This document shows, piece after piece, positions 27,744-34,906 of a stretch of 34,906 bases of DNA. Under the pieces are notes generated by a model. The model was not told the origin of the DNA and ran no database searches. It saw only the letters and a list, made by a program, of their open reading frames with translations. The DNA is taken from the NCBI GenBank assembly GCA_947626385.1, contig CANQSD010000006.1, forward strand, positions 1 through 34,906, given 5' to 3'. Numbering within the stretch: position 1 is the first letter of the stretch; the number at the start of each line of letters is the position of its first letter. Made by a program: the position numbers and the translations under genes. Source of the DNA: an uncultured Oscillospiraceae bacterium. Its GTDB lineage: Bacteria; Bacillota; Clostridia; Oscillospirales; Oscillospiraceae.

Positions 27744-28968
27744 AAAAATCCCTCCAGATCTCCTCGGCGGCGTCCTCCAGGGCGCCGTTATTTTGGACGG
27801 TCACATCGGCGAAGCGGGCGTAGAGAGGGTCCCGAACCGCGTAGAGCGCCCGGAGGCCCTCGATCCCCCCGGCGGAAAGGGGCCGGCCCCGGGTGGATAG
27901 CTCCTCCAGATGCCGCTCTATGCGGTAGATACGGCCTGTCTGGTGGAGGAGGGGGTAGTTCTCCGGGACGGTGACGCACCCGCCGCCGGTGGTGACGATT
28001 TTCCCGCCGGAGGCGCAGACCTCCCGAAGAAGCGATGTCTCCAGCTTCCGGAATTCCGCCTCGCCCCGGCTTGTGATGATGTCGCCGGGACGGACGCCCT
28101 CGCGTTTCAGGATGAGCTTGTCGATGTCCACCAGCTCCCGGCCGGAGAGGGCGGCGACAAACTTGCCCACGGTGGTCTTGCCGGAGCCGGGCATCCCGAT
28201 AAGGACGATGTTGGTCACGTCCCTGGCCAGGGACGCGGCGATTTTTTCAACGGCGGCGTCCTCGAAGCTTTTGTGGAAAAACCGCTGTTCCGCCGCCTTC
28301 GCCTGGGCCACCAGCATGGCAAGACCCCCGGCATGGGGGATGCCCAGCTCCTCGGCCTGCATGAGAAGCCCGGTGCGGATGGGGTTGTAGACCACGTCCA
28401 TCACGCCCTGAAGGCGCGGAAAGGCCCGCAGGTCCATAGGCGCGGCGGGGCAATTGGGGTACATGCCCACGGGAGTGGTGTTGATGAGGATCTGGGTGTC
28501 GGCATTGCGCTCCAGATTCCCGTAGTGATTCTCTCCGGAGCGGGAGATGACCACGATCTCCCGCGCGCCCAGGGCCTTCGCCGCCGCCGTGGCGGTGCGG
28601 GAGGTGCCGCCGGAGCCGAGAATGGCCACCTTTTTGCCGTTGGGGTCGATGCCGCCCCGGCGCAGGGCGTACCGGAGGCCGTCGATGTCGGTGTTATAGC
28701 CGTAGAGCTTCCCGCCCCGGTTGACCACGGTATTGATGGCGCCGATCTCCAGCGCCGTGGGCTCCACGCTGTCCACGTACTTGAACACCTCCCGCTTGTA
28801 GGGGATGGTCACGTTGACGCCCCCCAGGTCGGGACGGCGCAAAAAGCCCTCCAGCTCCTCGGGGGGGAGCTCGTAGAGCTTATACCCCTTGCACCCCAGG
28901 GCGGCGTGGATCTGGGGCGACCAGCTGTGCCCCAGCTTGCCGCCGATGAGGCCGAAGATACGGTACAT
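27724..28968 (-). CDS. Fused shikimate dehydrogenase-shikimate kinase
   Basis: N-terminal AroE (FGLIGGKLGHSWSPQIH, NVTIPYKREV, LGSGGTSRTA). C-terminal AroK (NIVLIGMPGSGKTTVGKFVAALSGRELVDID, VTTGGGCV, RGRPL). ATG 28968. Confidence 0.95.
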   Translation of the reverse strand: MYRIFGLIGGKLGHSWSPQIHAALGCKGYKLYELPPEELEGFLRRPDLGGVNVTIPYKREVFKYVDSVEPTALEIGAINTVVNRGGKLYGYNTDIDGLRYALRRGGIDPNGKKVAILGSGGTSRTATAAAKALGAREIVVISRSGENHYGNLERNADTQILINTTPVGMYPNCPAAPMDLRAFPRLQGVMDVVYNPIRTGLLMQAEELGIPHAGGLAMLVAQAKAAEQRFFHKSFEDAAVEKIAASLARDVTNIVLIGMPGSGKTTVGKFVAALSGRELVDIDKLILKREGVRPGDIITSRGEAEFRKLETSLLREVCASGGKIVTTGGGCVTVPENYPLLHQTGRIYRIERHLEELSTRGRPLSAGGIEGLRALYAVRDPLYARFADVTVQNNGALEDAAEEIWRDFCENTGA

Positions 28969-28969
28969 C

Positions 28970-30112
28970 TCAGACCTCCTGATAGTTGCCCAGATACCGG
29001 AGGGACCGGCAGGAGTGCTCCAGACTCTCCAGCATATCCACCACCTTGGGGTCGCGGACGCTGGCCTCGATCTCGAAGAAGAAGAGGAACTCAAAGTCGT
29101 GGCCCACCATGGGGCAGGACTCCAGCTTTATCAGGTTCAGCTCCAGCGCGGAGATGTGGCTCAGCACATCGTAGAGCGCGCCGGGGCGGTGCTCACAGGA
29201 GAGGACCAGGGTGATGCGGTTGGCGCCGGGGTAGACCACGGGCTTTTTGGCCACGCAGATGAAGCGGGTGTAGTTGTTATCGGAGTTCTGGATGCGCCCG
29301 CAGTCCAGGGCCTCCAGGCCGTAGAGCTCGGCGCAGTTGGAGCTGGAGAGGGCCGCTACGGTGTTGTCCGGGCACTGGGAGACATATTTGGCGGCCACGG
29401 CGGTGTTCTCCACCTTCTCCACCTCCACCTTGTCCCCCAGGGACTTGAGGAACCGGTCGCACTGACCCAGGGCCTGCTCGTGGGAGACGATCTTGCGGAT
29501 GTCGGAAAGCTTCGTCCCGGGCTTTACCAGCAGCTCGTGGGAGATGCAAAGCCGCTCGGAGCGGACAATGGAGACGTTTTTCACCTGGAGAAGGTCGTAG
29601 ACCGCCCGGACGGACCCGTTGGAGCTGTTCTCAATGGGCAAAATCCCGAAGGTGCAAAGACCCGACTCCACCGCGTCGAAGACGGCCTCGAAGGTCTTGA
29701 AGTAGATGATGTTCCCACGGGGGAACATCCGGTCCGCCGCCATCTGGGAGTAAGCCCCCTCCACCCCTTGACAGGCCACCAGACCCGTCTCCGGGAAGAG
29801 CTCAGGAGTCTCCGCGAGGGACTTCTCGATGAAGTCGCGCACGTGGGAGCCGGTCTTCAAAAAGGTGCGCTGATAGGTGCGGCTCAGCTCCAGCACCGTG
29901 GAGAAGAGCCGGTGGGAGTAAAGGTCAAAGTCCCCGGAGCGCTCCTGTACGGCCCGCAGGATCTCCCGCTCCCGCTCCTTGTTGAGGATGGGCAGGCCCT
30001 CCCTGGATTTCACCTCGGCGATCTCGCGGGACAGCTCCATGCGGTCCAGGAACAGCCTCAGAAGCTCGCTGTCGATCCCGTCGATTTTTTTGCGGATCTC
30101 AGTCATTTCCAT
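28970..30112 (-). CDS. pheA: Bifunctional chorismate mutase/prephenate dehydratase
   Basis: CM domain (IRKKIDGIDSELLRLFLDRMELSREIAEVKSREGLPI); PDT domain (ACQGVEGAYSQMAADRMFP, LPIENSSNGSVRAVYDLL); ACT domain. Confidence 0.96.
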   Translation of the reverse strand: MEMTEIRKKIDGIDSELLRLFLDRMELSREIAEVKSREGLPILNKEREREILRAVQERSGDFDLYSHRLFSTVLELSRTYQRTFLKTGSHVRDFIEKSLAETPELFPETGLVACQGVEGAYSQMAADRMFPRGNIIYFKTFEAVFDAVESGLCTFGILPIENSSNGSVRAVYDLLQVKNVSIVRSERLCISHELLVKPGTKLSDIRKIVSHEQALGQCDRFLKSLGDKVEVEKVENTAVAAKYVSQCPDNTVAALSSSNCAELYGLEALDCGRIQNSDNNYTRFICVAKKPVVYPGANRITLVLSCEHRPGALYDVLSHISALELNLIKLESCPMVGHDFEFLFFFEIEASVRDPKVVDMLESLEHSCRSLRYLGNYQEV

Positions 30113-31193
30113 ATCCTTGTTCCTCCAAAAGTATGTCTAACAGGGTAAAGGCCGTGACGGCCTCGATGACCGGGACGGCGCGGACAGCCACGCATGGGTC
30201 GTGGCGGCCCTTGACGGTGAGCTCCTCCGGCTCCATGGTGGAAAGGCGCACACTTTGCTGGGGCTTCCCGACGGAGGGGGTGGGCTTCATGGCGCATTTG
30301 AGGACCAGGGGCATCCCGGTGGTGATGCCGCCGATGATGCCGCCGGCGTCGTTTTTGGCGGTACAGATTTCACCGTTTTCCACGATGTACGGGTCGTTGT
30401 GCTCGCTTCCCCGCATGGCCGCGGCCTCGAAGCCCGCGCCGAACTCCACGCCCTTCACCGCCGGGACGCCGAAGAGCGCGGCGGCGAGGTGGTTTTCCAC
30501 TCCGTCGAACATGGGCGAGCCAAGGCCCACGGGGAGGCCCACGGCGGCGCACTCGACGACGCCGCCCACGCTGTCCGCCTCCGCCCGCGCCGCCTCGATC
30601 TCGGCGGCCATCCGCGCCCCGGCCTCGTCCGAGAGGACGGGGATGGGCTTTTGCGCCACGGCATCAAAGAGCGCCTTCGTGGGGCGGAGGGGGAAGGGTT
30701 CGTCGCGCTCCTTCCCGACGGAGAGCAGGTGCGCGCCCACGTAAATGCCCTTGGTTTCTAAAATCTGCCTGGCAATGCCCCCGGCGATACAAAGGGGGGC
30801 GGTGAGGCGGCCGGAAAAATGCCCGGAGCCACGCATATCCACGTCCGTGCCGTAGCGCATTTTAGCGGTGTAGTCGGCGTGGGAGGGGCGGGGCAGATCG
30901 GTGAAATCGGCGTAATCGCCGGAGCGGGTGTCGGTATTTTCAATGACCGCGCAAAGGGGTGACCCGGCGGTGACGCCGTCCGCAAGGCCGGAGAGAAACA
31001 CCGGCCGGTCGTCCTCCCGTCGTTGGGTGGTCAGGCGCGAGGTCCCCGGCTTGCGGCGGGAGAGGAAGCCGTACAGCGCCTCCTCGTCGAGCCTGAATCC
31101 GGCGGGCAGGCCGTCCACGACGACGCCGATGGCCTTGCCGTGGGACTGGCCGAAGACCGAGATCTTCAAAGCTTTTCCGATTTCAGAGGACAT
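30099..31193 (-). CDS. aroC: Chorismate synthase
   Basis: KISVFGQSHGKAIGVVVDGLPAGF; RPSHADYTAKMRYG; GSGHFSGRLTAPLCIAGGIA. Confidence 0.97.
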   Translation of the reverse strand: MSSEIGKALKISVFGQSHGKAIGVVVDGLPAGFRLDEEALYGFLSRRKPGTSRLTTQRREDDRPVFLSGLADGVTAGSPLCAVIENTDTRSGDYADFTDLPRPSHADYTAKMRYGTDVDMRGSGHFSGRLTAPLCIAGGIARQILETKGIYVGAHLLSVGKERDEPFPLRPTKALFDAVAQKPIPVLSDEAGARMAAEIEAARAEADSVGGVVECAAVGLPVGLGSPMFDGVENHLAAALFGVPAVKGVEFGAGFEAAAMRGSEHNDPYIVENGEICTAKNDAGGIIGGITTGMPLVLKCAMKPTPSVGKPQQSVRLSTMEPEELTVKGRHDPCVAVRAVPVIEAVTAFTLLDILLEEQGYGND

Positions 31194-32337
31194 CCGCGAT
31201 CCCTCCAAGCTTTCTAAAGTCGTCAAAAAAGGCGGGGTAGGACTTGTCTACGGCCTGCGCGCCGAGAATCGTGACGGGCCCATTAGCGCGGGTGGCCAGA
31301 ATGGCGGCGGCCATGACGATCCGGTGGTCGCCCGCGCCGTCCACGGTGCCGGCGGAAAGCTTGTCCGTCCCCGTGACGGCGAGGAAGTCCGGCCCCTCCT
31401 CGCACTTGACGCCGAAGGCGCGGAGCATATTGGCTGTGGCGGCAATGCGGTCCGATTCCTTCATCCTGAGCCGCGCGGCGTTCACAAAGCGCGTCGTGCC
31501 CGCCTTCACCGCCGCCATGGCCGCCAGGGGCGGCAGGAGGTCGGGGATCTGGGACAGATCCACGGTGTCGGGCAGGGCCTCGCTGTATGCCGCCGCCAGC
31601 TTGTCCCCCTGAGGGGAGGCCGGGTCCAGGCCGAGGACGGCCACGTCGTGCCCCAGCGTCCGGGCGGCGTACCAGAAGCCCGCCTGGGACCAGTCGGCCT
31701 CCACGGCATAATCCGCGGGGACGTACCGCTGATTTCCGGGGACGGTAAACCGGGAAAAACCGTGGTTTTCCACGGAAATCCCGTACCTTTTCAGGACCTC
31801 CAGCGTCATGGTCACGTACTCCCGGCTCTGGAGCGGGGAGGTGACGTCGATCTCGCTGCCGCCGTCTGTCAGCGGCAGGGCGTAGAGGAGGCCCGTGACG
31901 AACTGGCTGGACACATCGCCGGGGAGTTCGTACCGTCCCGGCGTCAGCACGCCGGAGACAAAGAGCTCGCCGCCGGTCTGTTCGAAGTGGATGTGTTTTT
32001 GGCGGAAAATGGCAAAATACGGCTCCTGGGGCCGCTCCATGAGCCGCCCGCGCCCCGTAAACCGCGCCCCGCCCCGCAGGACCAGCGCCAGGGGGATGAG
32101 AAACCGCAGAGTGGAGCCGGATTCCCCGCAGTCAAGGACGGGGAAGCCGTTTTCTACGTCAAAAAGGGCGTCCAGGCACCGCCGCGTGGCGTTGATGTCC
32201 TGGGAATCCGCCAGATTCGTCACCCGCTCCGCCGACCCGGCCAGCGTCGCCGCGATCAGCGCCCGGTGGCTCAGGGACTTGGAGGGGGGCGGCGTCACCG
32301 CCCCGCGGAGGGGGCACGGCGTGATACGTATGTCCAT
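31183..32337 (-). CDS. aroA: 3-phosphoshikimate 1-carboxyvinyltransferase (EPSP synthase)
   Basis: PPSKSLSHRALIAATLA; DCGESGSTLRFLIPLAL; LRMKESDRIAATANMLRAFG; DHRIVMAAAI. Confidence 0.97.
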   Translation of the reverse strand: MDIRITPCPLRGAVTPPPSKSLSHRALIAATLAGSAERVTNLADSQDINATRRCLDALFDVENGFPVLDCGESGSTLRFLIPLALVLRGGARFTGRGRLMERPQEPYFAIFRQKHIHFEQTGGELFVSGVLTPGRYELPGDVSSQFVTGLLYALPLTDGGSEIDVTSPLQSREYVTMTLEVLKRYGISVENHGFSRFTVPGNQRYVPADYAVEADWSQAGFWYAARTLGHDVAVLGLDPASPQGDKLAAAYSEALPDTVDLSQIPDLLPPLAAMAAVKAGTTRFVNAARLRMKESDRIAATANMLRAFGVKCEEGPDFLAVTGTDKLSAGTVDGAGDHRIVMAAAILATRANGPVTILGAQAVDKSYPAFFDDFRKLGGIADVL

Positions 32338-32339
32338 CC

Positions 32340-33422
32340 TTACCTCCCGCGCATTTCGGCGAGGACGTCCAGGACCTGCGCCTTGGGGAGCCTCAGGGGC
32401 CGGACTGCGCCGATCTTCTCAAGCAGAATGAGGGTCACGTCGTCCCCGGCGCTCTTTTTGTCGATGCCCACGGCCTTTTCAAGGTCGCTGAAAGCGCAGT
32501 CAATGGCTGTAGGCAGGCCCAGGGGCGTGAGGATCGCCTCGATTTGCCCCGGCACGTCCGGGTCCGTGACGCCCAGCGCCACGCCAAGCTTCGCCGCCGT
32601 CACCATGCCGGCGGCCACGGCCTCGCCGTGGATCCAGCGGGCGTAGCCCCCCGCCAGCTCGTAGGCGTGGCCCAGGGTATGGCCGAAGTTGAGGATCATC
32701 CGAAGGCCGGTGTCGTGCTCGTCCGTCTCCACCACCTGGCGCTTGATGTCACAGCAGATGTGGAGAACGCGGCCGATATCGGCCATCAGCGCCTCCCGCG
32801 AGGGGCGGGCCTTCAAAAAGTCAAAGAACGCCGCGTCCCAAATACAGCCGTACTTGACGACCTCCGCCATGCCGGCGGCAAACTCCCGGTCCGGCAGGGT
32901 GCGCAGCGCCTCCGGGTCCATGAGGACGAGGCGCGGCTGGGTGAAGGTCCCGGCCAGATTCTTGCCGGTGGCGAGATCGATGGCCGTCTTGCCGCCCACG
33001 GAGGAATCGACTTGGGACAGAAGGGTCGTGGGGATCTGCACCAGCCCCACGCCCCGCAGGACGGTGGAGGCGGCGAAGCCTGCCAGATCCCCCACCACGC
33101 CGCCGCCCAGAGCCACCACGCCGTCGGTGCGGGTGACGCCGTGGGCGGTCATCCACTCCCAGAGGGCCACGAGATTGGAAGCGCTCTTGGACGTCTCCCC
33201 GGCGGGGAGGACATAGGTGTGGACCTCGAAGCTCTCGATCTCCAGCGACGCCACAAGGCGCGGGCCGTAGAGAGGGGAGACGTTGGTATCGGTGACCACG
33301 AAAAGCCGTTTGGCACGGGGCAGGGCGGCCTTGATGAGCCCGCCGGCCCGGTCCAGAACGCCGTGGTCGATGAGGATATCGTATCCGCCGCCGGCGGATA
33401 CGTGTAAGGTCATAACGTCCAT
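32340..33422 (-). CDS. aroB: 3-dehydroquinate synthase
   Basis: VVALGGGVVGDLAGFAASTVLRGVGLVQIPTTLLSQVDSSVGGKTAIDLATGKNLAGTF; NFGHTLGHAYE. Confidence 0.98.
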   Translation of the reverse strand: MDVMTLHVSAGGGYDILIDHGVLDRAGGLIKAALPRAKRLFVVTDTNVSPLYGPRLVASLEIESFEVHTYVLPAGETSKSASNLVALWEWMTAHGVTRTDGVVALGGGVVGDLAGFAASTVLRGVGLVQIPTTLLSQVDSSVGGKTAIDLATGKNLAGTFTQPRLVLMDPEALRTLPDREFAAGMAEVVKYGCIWDAAFFDFLKARPSREALMADIGRVLHICCDIKRQVVETDEHDTGLRMILNFGHTLGHAYELAGGYARWIHGEAVAAGMVTAAKLGVALGVTDPDVPGQIEAILTPLGLPTAIDCAFSDLEKAVGIDKKSAGDDVTLILLEKIGAVRPLRLPKAQVLDVLAEMRGR

Positions 33423-33423
33423 C

Positions 33424-34263
33424 TCAAGTCCCTCCTGCCGTCATTTTGAGCTCCCGGCCCTCTCGGAGAAGGGCCCGCAGCCGCTCCCGGTCCCGGTCGC
33501 CCAGGGCGTCCCGGTACTCCTGAAGGTGCGTGATGAGCGTGTCCAGCTCCCCGGTGAGGTAGTCGGCGTCGGCCAGGAAAAGCTGGGTCCACATGGCCTC
33601 ATCGAGATACGCCACCCGTGTCATGTCCCGGAAGGACCCGGCGGAGAAGCCCATGTGGGTCTGAGCCGTGGGGGATTTGACGAAGGCGGAGGAGGTGATG
33701 TGGCAAAGCTGGGAGGTGTAGGAGATAATCCTGTCGTGCTCGGCGGGGGTGGCGTAGGTGACGGTCCCGAAGCCCAGGGCGAGGAAGAAGGTCTTGAGCC
33801 GCTCCAGAAGCGGCGCCCCGGTGGTCTCGTCGGGTGTCAGAATCATGGACGCGCCGGAGAAGAGCAGCGCCGTGGCGTGCTTGAAGCCCCCGCGCTCCTT
33901 ACCCGCCATGGGGTGTCCGCCCACGTAGGCAAAGCCGTACCGCCGGGCCAGGGGCCGCAGGGCGTCCACGATGAGCCGCTTGACGCCGCACAGGTCCACC
34001 ACCACGGCGCTCCTGGCGATGCTTGCCGCGTTGGCCTGCGCCCAGGCGATCAGCGCCTCCGGCGGCAGGGCCAGGAGCAGGAGATCGCACGAACCCAGGC
34101 TCGTCCCGTCCAGCTCCCCGTCGATAGCCCCGGAGGCGAAGGCCAGGGCCATGGTGTCCTGGTCCAGGTCCGCGCCGAGGACCGTGTGGTCAGTGTGAAA
34201 TTTAATGGCCTTGGCCATGGAGCCCCCAATGAGCCCCAGGCCGACAATGCCGATGGTTGACAT
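33424..34263 (-). CDS. tyrA: Prephenate dehydrogenase
   Basis: MSTIGIVGLGLIGGSMAKAIK; YVGGHPMAGKERGGFKHATALLF. Confidence 0.94.
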   Translation of the reverse strand: MSTIGIVGLGLIGGSMAKAIKFHTDHTVLGADLDQDTMALAFASGAIDGELDGTSLGSCDLLLLALPPEALIAWAQANAASIARSAVVVDLCGVKRLIVDALRPLARRYGFAYVGGHPMAGKERGGFKHATALLFSGASMILTPDETTGAPLLERLKTFFLALGFGTVTYATPAEHDRIISYTSQLCHITSSAFVKSPTAQTHMGFSAGSFRDMTRVAYLDEAMWTQLFLADADYLTGELDTLITHLQEYRDALGDRDRERLRALLREGRELKMTAGGT

Positions 34264-34276
34264 ACGATCAACTCCC

Positions 34277-34906
34277 TTATTTTTGAGCGGAAACGACCTC
34301 ATGAATGGCCCGGAGCTTGTGGGCCAGCGCGTCGAAGACGGCGGGCTTCAGGGACTGGGGCCCGTCGCACAATGCGTGGGCCGGGTCATTGTGGACCTCG
34401 ATGATGAGGCCGTCGGCCCCCGCCGCCACGGCGGCGCAGGAGAGGGGGTCCACCAGCTCCCACTTGCCGGCGGAGTGGCTGGGGTCGATGATCACGGGCA
34501 GGTGGCTAAGCTTCTTGAGCACCGGCACGGCGGAGACGTCCAGGGTGTTGCGGGTGTACGTCTCAAAGGTGCGGATGCCCCGCTCGCAGAGGATGACCTT
34601 CTGGTTGCCGCCGGCCATGATGTACTCAGCGGACATCAAAAGCTCCTCGTAGGTGTTTGCAAGGCCGCGCTTTAAGAGGATAGGCTTGTCGATGTGGCCT
34701 AAGAGCTTCAAAAGCTCGAAATTCTGCATATTCCGGGCACCCACCTGAATAATGTCCACGTCCTCGAAAAGAGGCAGGTGGGAGGCGTCCATGAGCTCGG
34801 TGACGATGGGAAGGCCCGTGACCTCCCGTGCCAGCTTCAAAAGCCGGATGCCCTCGCCGTGGAGGCCCTGGAAGGAGTAGGGGGAGGTGCGGGGCTTGAA
34901 GGCGCC
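34277..34906 (-). CDS. aroF: 3-deoxy-7-phosphoheptulonate synthase (partial, N-terminus beyond window)
   Basis: Minus-strand frame open to window edge: [77 protein letters not shown]. Confidence 0.96.
   Translation of the reverse strand, partial: GAFKPRTSPYSFQGLHGEGIRLLKLAREVTGLPIVTELMDASHLPLFEDVDIIQVGARNMQNFELLKLLGHIDKPILLKRGLANTYEELLMSAEYIMAGGNQKVILCERGIRTFETYTRNTLDVSAVPVLKKLSHLPVIIDPSHSAGKWELVDPLSCAAVAAGADGLIIEVHNDPAHALCDGPQSLKPAVFDALAHKLRAIHEVVSAQK

Overview
The window is 34.9 kb of a GC-rich, spore-forming Clostridia genome; Oscillospiraceae-like is an inference from gene content and repeat style. It has five parts. (1) A minus-strand operon of dusB, an ECF-type sigma factor and a zf-HC2 anti-sigma. 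(2) An accessory island with a tyrosine recombinase, a ~220 bp segment bounded by 20-bp inverted repeats, and a large type IV prepilin-like secreted protein with an Ig-like tail. The segment carries a good sigmaA promoter (TTGACA-N17-TACTAT) that points away from the prepilin gene. (3) The complete S10-spc-alpha ribosomal protein cluster, rpsJ to rplQ, with secY, adk, map, infA and rpoA. A strong promoter and a ~300 nt highly structured, terminator-ended RNA precede it. (4) An orphan spoVAC, a DUF4234 protein, an XRE regulator, a palindromic repeat cluster and an hsp20. A perfect CIRCE operator lies inside the 3' end of a MATE transporter gene. (5) A near-complete aromatic supraoperon: DAHP synthase (partial), tyrA, aroB, aroA, aroC, pheA, an aroE-aroK fusion and aroQ. 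The best candidates for undescribed biology are the invertible-promoter switch at about 3556-3817, the structured RNA at about 6205-6511, the CIRCE/MATE overlap, and the RNA structures and repeats inserted in the ribosomal operon. All calls come from reading the sequence and supplied ORFs; no database search was run.
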